A stretch of 64,000 nt of DNA, taken from NCBI RefSeq assembly GCF_002263515.1, contig NZ_CP022752.1, positions 3,534,001 through 3,598,000 of the forward strand. The letters are read 5' to 3'. The position numbers and the translations under genes are program-made. The stretch is from Actinopolyspora erythraea. Its GTDB lineage: Bacteria > Actinomycetota > Actinomycetes > Mycobacteriales > Pseudonocardiaceae. Numbering within the stretch: position 1 is the first letter of the stretch; every line of letters begins with the position of its first letter. The notes beneath the pieces were generated by a model, which worked only from the letters and a program-made list of their open reading frames with translations, had not been told where the DNA came from and searched no databases. This document shows, piece by piece, positions 16,085-25,032 of this stretch.

Positions 16085-17431
16085 GTGAGCCATCCGCTTC
16101 GAGTAGCCATCATCGGAGCCGGCCCCGCCGGCGTGTACGCCTCGGACATCCTGACCAAATCGGAGACGCCGGTCGAGATCGACCTGTTCGACAGAATGCC
16201 CGCGCCGTACGGGCTGGTGCGGTACGGCGTGGCACCCGACCACCCCCGGATCAAGGGCATCGTCAACGCCCTGCACAAGGTGCTGGAGAAACCGGAGATC
16301 CGGTTCTTCGGGAACGTGGAGTACGGCGTGGACTGCAAGTTGGGCGACCTGCGCCAGCACTACGACGCGGTCGTGTTCTCCACCGGGGCCGCCGACGACC
16401 GCGAGTTGGACATCCCGGGAATCGACCTGCCGCACAGCCACGGTGCCTCCGAGTTCATCTCCTTCTACGACGGGCACCCGGAGGCTCCGCGCGACTGGAA
16501 CCTGGACGCCAGCGGTGTGGCCGTGCTGGGCGCGGGCAACGTGGCCCTGGACATCGCGCGGGTGCTCGCGAAGCAGCCCGACGACCTGCTGAGCACGGAG
16601 ATCCCGGACAACGTCCACCGCGCGCTGAGCGCCTCCTCGGTTACCGACGTGCACCTGTTCGCGCGGCGCGGTCCCGCCCAGACCAAGTTCACCCCGCTGG
16701 AACTGCGCGAGCTCGACCACCAGTCGGAGATGGAACTGATCGTGCACCCCGAGGGCTTCGAGCTCGACGAGGCCAGCGAGGAGGCCGTCAGGACCAACAA
16801 CCAGGTCAAGTCCGTGGTCAAGACCCTGCAGGACTGGGCCCTGCGGGACCCGAAGGGCGACACGCGCCGCCGGCTGCACTTCCACTTCCTGCGGCGCCCG
16901 GTCGAGGTGCTGGGAACCGACCGGGTCGAGGGGCTGCGCACCGAGATCATGGAACTGGACGGCAACGGCTCGGTGAACGGCACCGGCGAGTTCGAGACCG
17001 TCGAGGTGCAGTCGGTCTACCGCGCGGTCGGCTACCTCAGCTCGGCGCTGCCGGAAGTCCCCTTCGACCACCGCTCCGGCACGATCCCACACGACGGGGG
17101 TCGGGTGCTGGACATGGACGGCGAGCACGTCCCCGGCGTGTACACGACCGGCTGGATCAAGCGCGGCCCGGTGGGCCTGATCGGGCACACCAAGGGCGAC
17201 GCGCTGGAAACCGTGAACAACCTGCTGGCGGACGTGACCGAACCCGCGGGCCACGACCGCGAGGCCACCCCGCGCATGCTGGCCGAACGCGGGATCGCCT
17301 ACACGACCTGGCAGGGGTGGAATCTGCTGGACGAGCACGAACGCGCGCTCGGTGAGCAGCGCGGCAGGGAACGCATGAAGGTCGTCGAACGCGACGAGAT
17401 GGTGCGCATCAGCCGCGAGGGCACCACCTGA
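16085..17431 (+). CDS. fprA: ferredoxin/adrenodoxin-type NADP+ reductase
   Basis: The 448-residue flavoenzyme moves electrons between NADPH and ferredoxins, for example to cytochromes P450. It starts at GTG 16085 after GGGAGGAA. The N-terminal FAD loop is VAIIGAGPAGVYASDIL, followed by the family hallmarks PAPYGLVRYGVAPDH and RFFGNVEYG. The NADP loop is VAVLGAGNVALDIARVL with a nearby ARRGPAQTKFT, and the C-terminal FAD region contains TTGWIKRGPVGLIGHTKGDA. Length and motifs match mycobacterial FprA. It stands alone, preceded by a probable iron box, with no ferredoxin or P450 gene next to it. Confidence 0.95.
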   Translation: MSHPLRVAIIGAGPAGVYASDILTKSETPVEIDLFDRMPAPYGLVRYGVAPDHPRIKGIVNALHKVLEKPEIRFFGNVEYGVDCKLGDLRQHYDAVVFSTGAADDRELDIPGIDLPHSHGASEFISFYDGHPEAPRDWNLDASGVAVLGAGNVALDIARVLAKQPDDLLSTEIPDNVHRALSASSVTDVHLFARRGPAQTKFTPLELRELDHQSEMELIVHPEGFELDEASEEAVRTNNQVKSVVKTLQDWALRDPKGDTRRRLHFHFLRRPVEVLGTDRVEGLRTEIMELDGNGSVNGTGEFETVEVQSVYRAVGYLSSALPEVPFDHRSGTIPHDGGRVLDMDGEHVPGVYTTGWIKRGPVGLIGHTKGDALETVNNLLADVTEPAGHDREATPRMLAERGIAYTTWQGWNLLDEHERALGEQRGRERMKVVERDEMVRISREGTT

Positions 17432-17548
17432 CGCGGTGACATCGCACGCCACCGCGCGAAGTGGGTTCGACCGAGGGGAGTGGCGCCCCTACCGTTCGAG
17501 CGGTAGGAGCGTCCGCGCCGTGCGGAGACGCGCGGACCGGTCGACGCC

Positions 17549-19012
17549 GTGGAGCTGGAGCGGGCGATGAGCTGGGACTGGTTCTGGGCGCCGGAGTACG
17601 CCCCCGCGCGGTTCGTGGTGCGGCGGCTGCTCGCGCTGTGCTACGCCATGGGTTTCCTCTGCGTGATCAACCAGTTCCCCGCTCTGCTTGGCACGAACGG
17701 TCTCACCCCGGCACCGCGCTTCCTGCGGGCAATGAGCTTCCGACGCGCGCCCAGCCTGTTCCACGCGCACTACTCGGACCGGTTCGTGGTGGGCTGCGGC
17801 TGGTTCGGGCTGCTACTGAGCGCGGCCGCGTTCCTCGGGCTCACCGACTCGTTGCCGCTGTGGGCCTCGATGGCGGTCTGGTTCGTGCTGTGGGTCCTGT
17901 ACCTGTCGATCGTCAACATCGGCCGGATCTGGTACTCCTTCGGCTGGGAGTCCCTGCTGCTGGAGGCCGGGTTCCTCGCCGTGTTCCTCGGCCCCGCCCA
18001 CACCGAGCCCCCGGTGCTGGTGATCTGGCTGCTGTGCTGGTTGTTGTTCCGGGTCGAGTTCGGCGCCGGTCTGATCAAGATGCGGGGCGATCCCGCCTGG
18101 CGGAACCTGACCGCGCTGCACCACCACCACGAGACGCAACCGATGCCCGGCCCATTGAGCCGGGTCTTCCACCACCTCCCCGGACCGCTGCACCGGGTGG
18201 AGGTGCTGGCCAACCACTTCACCCAACTCGTCGTGCCGTTCGGGCTGTTCGCCCCCCAGCCGGTGGCGACGACCGCCGCGGTGATCATGATCGTCACGCA
18301 GGGGTGGTTGATGCTCAGCGGGAACTTCGCCTGGCTGAACCTGATCACCATCACACTGGCGTTCGCCGCGATGGACACCACACTGCTCGGTTGGGTACCG
18401 GTCGGGGCGCTCACACCGGGTTCCGCCGCCGGGACGGCCACTCCGCTGTGGCACCGGGCGGCGGTGCTGGCCCTGACCGTGCTGATGGTGGTGCTCAGCT
18501 ACTGGCCGGTCCGCAACCTGCTCGGGCGCGCCCAGGTGATGAACCGCAGCTTCAACAAGCTGCACCTCGCCAACACCTACGGGGCCTTCGGCAGCGTCAC
18601 GCGCGTTCGCTTCGAGGTGGTACTGGAGGGACGCGGCGCGGAGGACGAGCAGTGGTACGAGTACGGCTTCCGGGGCAAACCCGGGGAGGTGACGCGGCGT
18701 TCACCCCAGGTGGCGCCGTACCACCTGCGGCTGGACTGGCTGATGTGGTTCGTGGCGATCTCGCCGTCCTACGGCAGGGGCTGGCTGGAACGGCTGGTGG
18801 TGGCGATGCTGCGCGACGAGCGGCGGATCCTGTCGCTGCTGCGGCACAACCCGTTCCCGCACGCCCCACCGCGCCACGTCCGGGTCCGACTCTTCCGCTA
18901 CCGGTTCAGCACCCCGACCGAGAGACGCGAGTCCGGCGCCTGGTGGGTGCGCACCCCGGTCTCCGAACTGATCCCGGCCGTGTCCCTGGACGAGGTGACA
19001 CCGGACGACTGA
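17549..19012 (+). CDS. lipase maturation factor-like membrane protein
   Basis: The 487-residue protein has an N-terminal multi-pass region of about 8 hydrophobic segments and a soluble C-terminal part (about 350-480). The signature stretches NIGRIWYSFGWESLLLEAGFL, GAGLIKMRGDPAWRNLTALHHHHETQP and the C-terminal RRILSLLRHNPFP correspond to the LMF1/DUF1222 family. In animals LMF1 helps fold lipases in the ER; bacterial members are uncharacterised and may aid export of secreted enzymes. GTG 17549 is the longest start, with ATG 17567 (MSWDWFWAPEYAPARF) equally likely. It follows fprA on the same strand with 117 bases between and probably has its own promoter. Confidence 0.85.
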   Translation: MELERAMSWDWFWAPEYAPARFVVRRLLALCYAMGFLCVINQFPALLGTNGLTPAPRFLRAMSFRRAPSLFHAHYSDRFVVGCGWFGLLLSAAAFLGLTDSLPLWASMAVWFVLWVLYLSIVNIGRIWYSFGWESLLLEAGFLAVFLGPAHTEPPVLVIWLLCWLLFRVEFGAGLIKMRGDPAWRNLTALHHHHETQPMPGPLSRVFHHLPGPLHRVEVLANHFTQLVVPFGLFAPQPVATTAAVIMIVTQGWLMLSGNFAWLNLITITLAFAAMDTTLLGWVPVGALTPGSAAGTATPLWHRAAVLALTVLMVVLSYWPVRNLLGRAQVMNRSFNKLHLANTYGAFGSVTRVRFEVVLEGRGAEDEQWYEYGFRGKPGEVTRRSPQVAPYHLRLDWLMWFVAISPSYGRGWLERLVVAMLRDERRILSLLRHNPFPHAPPRHVRVRLFRYRFSTPTERRESGAWWVRTPVSELIPAVSLDEVTPDD

Positions 19013-19139
19013 ACGGCCGAACCGCTCCCACGGCGGAGACCGGATCCGGATTCACGACCGACCGGCCACGGGCGCGGCCCCCGTTCCGGGACGACCTCCC
19101 CCGGCCGAGCGGTGCCAGTTGCCCTGTCAGCCCACCCGG

Positions 19140-20330
19140 TCACTCCTCGGCGAACCAGGAGTCGGGTTCGAAGATCTCGTAGTGGACGTCCGTCTCTGCG
19201 ACACCGGCGGAGACCAGCTGCCGGTGCGCCCCGCGCATGAAGGCCGGCGGACCGCACAGGTAGGCCTCGGTGCCCGGCGGGATCCGCAGTGCCGCCAGGT
19301 CGGGCCGCCCCGTCCGCTCTCGCGGCCAAGGCCCTTCGGGGCTCTCGTACCAGACGTGCGCCTCGGCATCGTCGAGCTCGGCGACCAACCGCTCGAACTC
19401 GGCGCGGAACGCGTGCGTGGTCGGCGACCGGTCGGCGTGCACGGCGATGACCCGGCGGGCGGAACCGGTGGCGACGAGGTGGCGCAGCATCGCGATCACG
19501 GGGGTGCACCCGATCCCGGCGGAAGCCAGCAGCACCGGGCCGCTCCCCTCCTCCAGGACCACATCGCCGAACGGGGCGCTCAGCCAAAGCACGTCCCCTT
19601 CGCGGACGTGCTCGTGCAGCCGGTTCGAGACTTCGCCCTCCGGTTCGCCGTTCACCCCCTTGACGGTGATTCGGAGCGCGTCATCACCGGGGTCGCCGGT
19701 CAGGCTGTACTGCCGGATCTGCCGTGCCCCGTCCGGCAGCCGGACCCGGACCGAGACGTACTGCCCGGCCCGCCATTCGGGCACCGGCCCGCCGTCCACC
19801 GGACGCACCAGGAAGGTCACCACGTCCGGGGTCTCGGGACGACGACCGTCGACCCGGTACTCGCGCCAGGTGTCGCCTTCCGGAGCCCCGGCCGCCGCGT
19901 ACAGTTTCTCCTCACGGTTGACCAGGGACTCGGCCATCAGCCAGTAGACCTCGTCCCAGGCCCTCACGACCTCCTCGGTCGCGGCATCGCCCAGCACTTC
20001 GGCGATCGCCGCGAAGAGGTTCTCCCGCACGATGCGGTACTGCTCCCGCGTGACGCCCAGCGAAGCGTGCTTGTGCGCGATGCGTGAGAGCATCCGCTCG
20101 GGCGAGGTGCCCGGTTCGTCGACCAGCGCGGCGGCGAAGACGGTGATCGATCCGGCCAGCGCCTCGCGCTGCGTGCCGTTCGCCTGGTTTCCCCGGTTGA
20201 ACAGGTCCCGCAGCAGTTCCGGACGCTCGGCGAAGAGCCGGTCGTAGAAACGAGCGGCGATCTCGCTGATGGCACCGCGCACGACCGGCAGGGTGGCGCG
20301 GACGGTCTCGGCCGATCTCTCGGACAACAT
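19140..20330 (-). CDS. hmp: flavohemoglobin nitric oxide dioxygenase
   Basis: This 396-residue protein detoxifies NO to nitrate with O2 and NAD(P)H. The globin domain (1-140) shows Tyr29 (B10 position, RFYDRLF), Gln54 and the proximal heme ligand His88 in IAHKHASLGV. The FAD domain (about 150-255) contains RQYSLTGDP, and the NAD domain (about 260-396) contains GIGCTPVIAML and YLCGPPAFM. ATG 20330 is preferred because the longer frame would translate through the 11-1-11 operator just upstream; GAGG sits 8 bases before the ATG. The nsrR gene lies directly upstream on the same strand and should repress it until NO is present. Confidence 0.96.
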   Translation of the reverse strand: MLSERSAETVRATLPVVRGAISEIAARFYDRLFAERPELLRDLFNRGNQANGTQREALAGSITVFAAALVDEPGTSPERMLSRIAHKHASLGVTREQYRIVRENLFAAIAEVLGDAATEEVVRAWDEVYWLMAESLVNREEKLYAAAGAPEGDTWREYRVDGRRPETPDVVTFLVRPVDGGPVPEWRAGQYVSVRVRLPDGARQIRQYSLTGDPGDDALRITVKGVNGEPEGEVSNRLHEHVREGDVLWLSAPFGDVVLEEGSGPVLLASAGIGCTPVIAMLRHLVATGSARRVIAVHADRSPTTHAFRAEFERLVAELDDAEAHVWYESPEGPWPRERTGRPDLAALRIPPGTEAYLCGPPAFMRGAHRQLVSAGVAETDVHYEIFEPDSWFAEE

Positions 20331-20341
20331 CGGGAACCTCG

Positions 20342-20364
20342 AATTCGCATCTCGGATTCGTATT
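20342..20364 (-). promoter_or_regulatory. NsrR-type operator of hmp
   Basis: An 11-1-11 imperfect palindrome: AATTCGCATCT (20342-20352), one base, GGATTCGTATT (20354-20364), 8 of 11 positions complementary. It lies 11 bases before the hmp start and matches the palindrome upstream of nsrR in its GGATTC half. Confidence 0.7.
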
Positions 20365-20426
20365 TGACGGCGCGCGAAGCCGCGGCTGCCGGTACGTACC
20401 GGCACCGGGGATCGATCACGGGGCGA

Positions 20427-20867
20427 TCAACCGCTCGGCCGCGCGGACAGGCTCAGCAGGACCGGCCCCGCCGGAGCCGTGACGAGGTCTTCCACGGCGA
20501 TCGGGTCCAACGAGGCGAAGAAGGCTTCCTGGGCGTCCCGCAACGCGGTGCGCAGCCGACACGCGTCCCGCAGCGGACAGGGCGGATCATCCTCGCACCC
20601 GACCACGTCACCCGTGCCCTCCAGCTCCCGCAGGAGCCACCCGACCGAGGCGGTTCGGCCCGTCACGGTGAGGCTCAGCCCACCACCTCGGCCACGCCGC
20701 GCCTCCACCAAGCCGAGACGCTGCAACCGGGTGACGACCTTCGCCGCGTGGCTGTACGGAACGGCGACAGCGGCGGCCACCTCACGAGTGGTCGGCGTCG
20801 TCTCCTCCAGCACCGCCAGACGCATCACGATGCGCAACGCGAGGTCGGTGCTCTTGGTCAATCGCAC
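20427..20867 (-). CDS. nsrR: NsrR, nitric-oxide-sensing Rrf2-family repressor
   Basis: The 146-residue protein has an N-terminal winged helix of the Rrf2 type (MRLTKSTDLALRIVMRLAVL, with recognition region REVAAAVAVPYSHAAKVV) and three cysteines, C91, C97 and C103 (GCEDDPPCPLRDAC), in the NsrR arrangement that holds an iron-sulfur cluster destroyed by NO. IscR and RsrR differ in cysteine spacing, and the immediate hmp neighbour supports NsrR. Palindromic operators precede both nsrR and hmp, so it is likely autoregulated. About 96 bases separate it from the hmp start, room for a separate hmp promoter. Confidence 0.93.
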   Translation of the reverse strand: MRLTKSTDLALRIVMRLAVLEETTPTTREVAAAVAVPYSHAAKVVTRLQRLGLVEARRGRGGGLSLTVTGRTASVGWLLRELEGTGDVVGCEDDPPCPLRDACRLRTALRDAQEAFFASLDPIAVEDLVTAPAGPVLLSLSARPSG

Positions 20868-20883
20868 GGCCGAAGACTAGCCA

Positions 20884-20906
20884 AATGCGAATCCTGGATT
20901 CCACTT
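20884..20906 (-). promoter_or_regulatory. NsrR-type operator of nsrR
   Basis: AATGCGAATCC (20884-20894), one base, GGATTCCACTT (20896-20906) form an 11-1-11 palindrome with 8 of 11 pairs, ending 17 bases upstream of the nsrR start. The remaining sequence to 21156 shows no gene. Confidence 0.7.
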
Positions 20907-21156
20907 CAAGTGATCGGAACCACGCGAGTCGTGGTAGTTCGATACCGTCGTTCCCGTCCGAGCCCTCCCACCCGTCGGCGGGACCGGTACCAGCGGCGCG
21001 GATGCCGGGCAGGCGCTTTCGGCACCTCCCCGCCGGACGATCCGGCCGTCCGGGGGTTCGCGGGGAACCGGGTGCGGACCACCCACCCGTGACCGCCCCG
21101 CCGCATCGGGAGCCGGTGGGTTCCGCCGAGCGGCCCCGGTCGGGGAAGAAACCGGC

Positions 21157-22389
21157 TCACCAGTCCGGGCGCAGCGGCATGGGGCTGATCGCCCCCTCCG
21201 AGCGAACCCCCAGCATCTGGTGCAACTGGATCTGGTCGCGCTCGAAGGCCAGCCGGGAGGCCGCCATGTACAGCCGCCACACCCGGGCACGGGCGTGCCC
21301 GACCTCGGCCACGGCCTTGTCCCAGTTGCGGTCCAGGTTGGCGCACCACCCGGCCAGCGTCAGCGCGTAGTGCTCGCGCAGGTTCTCCTCGTGGCGGACT
21401 TCCAGGCCGCTGTCGTGCATCCGGGACATGAGCTCGCCCGGCGGCTCCAGCTCGCCGTCCGGGAAGACGTAGCGGCTGATGAACTTGCCCGTCCTGGCCG
21501 GGTAGGAACCGTCGGGACGGGTGATGCAGTGGTTGAGCAGCTTCCCGCCCGGACGCAGCTTGTCCCGCAGGAAGCGGAAGTAGCTCGGCAGCTGCTCCCG
21601 TCCGATGTGTTCGGTGAGCCCGATCGAGCTGACCGCGTCGAAGTCGGTTTCCGGCACGTCCCGGTAGTCCTGGTGACGCACCTCGGCCAGCCCACCCAGT
21701 CCCCGGTCGGCGATAACTCGCTGCGCCCACTCCGCCTGGGACCGCGAGAGCGTGACCCCGACGGCACGCACGCCGTAGTGCTCGGCCGCGTGCAGCACCA
21801 TGCCGCCCCAGCCCGCACCGATGTCCAGCAGCCGCATCCCCTCGGTCAGCCCGAGCTTTCGTGCCACGAGGTCGTGCTTGGCGTACTGCGCCTGCTCCAG
21901 GGTCGCGTCACCGTGCTCGAACACCGCGCAGGTGTAGGTCATCGAGGGGCCCAGCACCCACTCGTAGAACAGGTTCGACACGTCGTAGTGGTAGGAGATG
22001 CTCTCGCTGTCCCTGCGCTTGGAGTGCCTCCTGCCGCTGTTGGCACGGTTCTCCTGCGGCGGGGGCTGAACGGGCCACCAGAAGCGGTACCCCGCCAGCC
22101 TGACCGCCAGCTCGACGCGCAGTTTCCAGGGGATGTCGGAGAGTCGGAAGGACGGAAACGCGGCCAGCGCGGTGTACATGTCGCCCAGCACTTCGATGTG
22201 GCCGTTGACGTAGGCACGCGCCAGGCCCAGTTCGCCGGGAGCGGCTGCCAGGTGCGCCAGTGCCAACGGAGAGTTGACCACCATGGCGGTGGTAGAGCCG
22301 GAGGGTCCGCAACGACTTCCGTCGTAGGCGCGGAACTCGATCGGCAGATCGTCACCGAACAGACGTGCGAACACGGCTGCCAATGCCAT
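21157..22389 (-). CDS. tmsB: SAM-dependent fatty-acyl methylenase (tuberculostearate synthesis)
   Basis: The 410-residue protein is of the cyclopropane-fatty-acyl-phospholipid synthase family, with the SAM-binding loop LLDIGAGWGGMVLHAAEHYG, SISYHYDVSNLFYEWVLG and DFDAVSSIGLTEHIG. ATG 22389 follows GGAGGG; an ATG 33 bases upstream lacks a ribosome site. The gene lies just downstream of a BfaA/TmsA-type FAD oxidoreductase on the same strand, the arrangement that produces 10-methylstearic (tuberculostearic) acid: TmsB transfers a methylene group to oleoyl phospholipid and TmsA reduces it to the 10-methyl branch. That neighbour decides for TmsB/BfaB over a true cyclopropane synthase. Confidence 0.9.
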   Translation of the reverse strand: MALAAVFARLFGDDLPIEFRAYDGSRCGPSGSTTAMVVNSPLALAHLAAAPGELGLARAYVNGHIEVLGDMYTALAAFPSFRLSDIPWKLRVELAVRLAGYRFWWPVQPPPQENRANSGRRHSKRRDSESISYHYDVSNLFYEWVLGPSMTYTCAVFEHGDATLEQAQYAKHDLVARKLGLTEGMRLLDIGAGWGGMVLHAAEHYGVRAVGVTLSRSQAEWAQRVIADRGLGGLAEVRHQDYRDVPETDFDAVSSIGLTEHIGREQLPSYFRFLRDKLRPGGKLLNHCITRPDGSYPARTGKFISRYVFPDGELEPPGELMSRMHDSGLEVRHEENLREHYALTLAGWCANLDRNWDKAVAEVGHARARVWRLYMAASRLAFERDQIQLHQMLGVRSEGAISPMPLRPDW

Positions 22390-22535
22390 CGTCAACCCCT
22401 CCATCTGCGATTGCGGGAACATCGTGGACGGAATCGAAGGTGCTCACCGTGGCCTTTCCGCCGTCTCCGCGACCGGGCGCGCCACTTCCGGGGCCGGGCC
22501 GGTAGCGAGCGGGACGAGTGGACGGAACTCCTCGC

Positions 22536-23918
22536 TCAGCTGCCCAGCACGCACTTGTCGTAGAGGCCGGGGAGCCGGCCCGACTCGTCGTAGCGCCGCT
22601 TCAGCCGCTGGTAGGTGGCACCGTCGTAACGGCGCCAGAACTCCTCCGGTTCGTAGTAGGCGGTCGAGTACAGGGACTTGTGCCCGTCGAGCTCGCTGAC
22701 CTTCGCCTCGATGGCGCGGTTGTGCGCGCCGGTGACCTGCCCCTCCCGCAACGGCACCGTGGCCCAGAAACCGACGTTGACGTACAGCGTCGCCGGGTCC
22801 ATGGGGTAGAGCGGCCAGCCCGCCCCGTCGCGCAGTCGCACCGGGCAGAGCCAGACGGGGCTGATGCCGATCTCGGCGTGGAAGAACTCCAGGAACTCGG
22901 TCAGCCTGCCGAGCGGGATCTCCACGTCCTGGATCACCGGCTCACGGCTCGGGCGCCCGCGCATCCGGTTGAGACGGTCGGAGAGGCGGTACCGCTGGTC
23001 CAGCGCCACCAACCTGCGGTAGACGTCCGAGCGCAACCACCGGCGGGGCCAGAACGGACGGATCGCCGGGTGCTGCGCGCCGAACGCGTGGGAGCACCAG
23101 AACCAGTCGGTGTCCCAACGCCACAGGTAGTCGCGCACCCGCAGGTGGTCCACCTCCCGCTCACGGATGGACCGGTAGTAGATCCTGTTGCCGGTGTAGT
23201 CGCTGTCGTACGGGGCCCGCGAGGTGAAGGTCCCCAACGTCAGGTACAGCTCGTCCGGACCGAACACGGTTCCGTCCAGGAAGTCCACCCGCCGGTCCTC
23301 CCAGGTTCCGGAGCCGCTGATCCGTTCGATCGCCTCGGCGCACTCCGCCGCGGACCCGAACCGCACGTGCCGCAGCCGCACGTGGTCCCGCACCGGTTGG
23401 AGCTCGATCAGCAGCCGCAGCGCGTATCCCAGCGACCCGTAGGAGTTCGGGAAACCGCGGAACAGTTCGGCGTGCTCGTTGTCGGGACGTGCCAGCACGA
23501 CCCTGCCGTCACCGGTGAGGATCTCCATTTCGAGCACGGACTCGTGCGGCAGTCCGTTGCGGAACGAGGAGGACTCGATACCCAGCCCCGCCACCGCACC
23601 ACCGAGGGTGATCGTCTTCAGCTGCGGCACGACCAGCGGCATCAGCCCGTACGGCAGCGTCGCCGCCACCAGGTCCTCGAAGGTGGTCATCCCCTGCACG
23701 TCGGCGACCCGCCGCTCCGGGTCCACCCGCAGCACCCTGTCGAGACCGGTGACGTCGAGCCCGCCGCTGACCGGCGAGCGGAAGCGGAACAGGTTGGACG
23801 TGGACTTGGCCAGCCGGACCCGTTCGGAAGCGGGGATCCGGCGGTAGCGGGCGGCCAGCGCGGCGACTTCGTCGGAGTGCTCGACATCACCGGGCGGCGC
23901 GGGCGAATCGCTCTCCAT
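22536..23918 (-). CDS. tmsA: FAD-dependent 10-methylene fatty acyl reductase
   Basis: The 460-residue FAD-linked oxidoreductase resembles the DIMINUTO/DHCR24-like FAD-binding-4 proteins: FAD-binding region near the N-terminus (residues about 65-190, with GMTTFEDLVAATLPYGLMP, VPQLKTITLGGAVAGLGIES and SYGSLGYALRL) and a C-terminal substrate region (WFWCSHAFGAQHP, DVEIPLGRLTEFLEFFH, TAYYEPEEFWRRYDG). It heads the pair with tmsB, 146 bases apart. In mycobacteria and related actinomycetes this enzyme reduces the 10-methylene intermediate. The third gene tmsC found in some genera does not follow here. Confidence 0.9.
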   Translation of the reverse strand: MESDSPAPPGDVEHSDEVAALAARYRRIPASERVRLAKSTSNLFRFRSPVSGGLDVTGLDRVLRVDPERRVADVQGMTTFEDLVAATLPYGLMPLVVPQLKTITLGGAVAGLGIESSSFRNGLPHESVLEMEILTGDGRVVLARPDNEHAELFRGFPNSYGSLGYALRLLIELQPVRDHVRLRHVRFGSAAECAEAIERISGSGTWEDRRVDFLDGTVFGPDELYLTLGTFTSRAPYDSDYTGNRIYYRSIREREVDHLRVRDYLWRWDTDWFWCSHAFGAQHPAIRPFWPRRWLRSDVYRRLVALDQRYRLSDRLNRMRGRPSREPVIQDVEIPLGRLTEFLEFFHAEIGISPVWLCPVRLRDGAGWPLYPMDPATLYVNVGFWATVPLREGQVTGAHNRAIEAKVSELDGHKSLYSTAYYEPEEFWRRYDGATYQRLKRRYDESGRLPGLYDKCVLGS

Positions 23919-24045
23919 GATCTACGACTCTAAGCCGCGACGGCGGTGAAGGCATCCCGTTTCGGGCTCTACCGCGCCTGGAAGGAGTTCCGCGTCCGGG
24001 GCCGCCGGGAGTCCTCCCGCTGTTCCCCATCGCCCCGACGGGGCG

Positions 24046-25032
24046 TCACCCGACGCGGCGCAGCGCCCAGGCGCGCAGTCCGCGAAAGCCGGAGACCTTG
24101 TTCGGCCCGAGCGGCGTCAGCGAAAAACGATCCTGGTCACGCAGCTCGCCGGCGCACTCCCGGTCCACGAGCACCGACGCGGGCCTGGCCAGCGTGGTGA
24201 GCCTGCTGGCGATGTTGACGGTGGAACCGTACACATCGCCGAACCGGGCCAGCACCCTGCCGTGCGCCAACCCGATCCGCAGCGGGGGCAGGCGCGGCTC
24301 ATCGGCGACGTTCTCGTTGAGCGAGAGGGCTATCTCCGCGCCGTCACGAACCGTGTCCGCCACGAACAGCACCTCGTCGCCGACCGTCTTGACGATCCGG
24401 CCGTGGTTCTCGGCGATAACCCGGGTGACCAGGTCCTCGAAGTCGTCGATCAGCCGTGCCAGCTCACGTTCGCTGTAGTCGCGCACCAGTCTGGTGTAGC
24501 CCACGATGTCGGCGAACCCCACCACCACGTTGGGCTCCTCCGGACCGGTGTCGGCCTCGTCGAGCTCCCGCGCGGCGATGGCCGAGAGGTGCCTGCGCCA
24601 GACGTAGCCCTGCAGGTGCTCCATCACCGGCAGGATCGCCTCGGCGACCTCGGCCGTGGTCTCTACGTCGGCGGCGAAGGTGTCGCCGAGCACTGCCCGG
24701 AAGATCCCCATCTGCCACTCGGCCAGCCGCGACATCGTCTGCGCCAGCGAACGCGCGACCGCGGTCTCCAGCTCCGGAGGTATCACCTCGGCCGAGACGA
24801 GCTGGTCCACCGTCCGCATGGCCTCCACGTCGTAGTCGGTGAACACCACCGCCTCGGCGGCCACGTGCGCGAATCCCATGGCCTGCCAGAGCCGCTCGGC
24901 CCTGGAGAGCTCGACGCCGGCGAGCCGAGCCACGTCGGCCTTGCGGTAGCGGGGATCACCACCGAGCAGCGCCCGCTCCACCGGGTTGTCCGGTGCCACG
25001 AAATCATCGTGCGGTTCGAACGACGAGCACAT
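24046..25032 (-). CDS. class III adenylate/guanylate cyclase (Rv2212-like)
   Basis: The 328-residue soluble cyclase has an N-terminal regulatory domain (about 15-155, helical, like the autoinhibitory region of Rv2212) and a C-terminal class III catalytic domain (about 165-328). Metal-binding aspartates are D175 (VGFADIVGYT) and D219 (KTVGDEVLFV), with the transition-state residues N273 and R277 in VNIASR, so activity is expected. ATG 25032 follows GGAG and overlaps the end of the universal stress protein gene by 29 bases. Both genes are on the minus strand, usp first. Rv2212 is pH-sensitive; that property is not readable here. Confidence 0.93.
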   Translation of the reverse strand: MCSSFEPHDDFVAPDNPVERALLGGDPRYRKADVARLAGVELSRAERLWQAMGFAHVAAEAVVFTDYDVEAMRTVDQLVSAEVIPPELETAVARSLAQTMSRLAEWQMGIFRAVLGDTFAADVETTAEVAEAILPVMEHLQGYVWRRHLSAIAARELDEADTGPEEPNVVVGFADIVGYTRLVRDYSERELARLIDDFEDLVTRVIAENHGRIVKTVGDEVLFVADTVRDGAEIALSLNENVADEPRLPPLRIGLAHGRVLARFGDVYGSTVNIASRLTTLARPASVLVDRECAGELRDQDRFSLTPLGPNKVSGFRGLRAWALRRVG

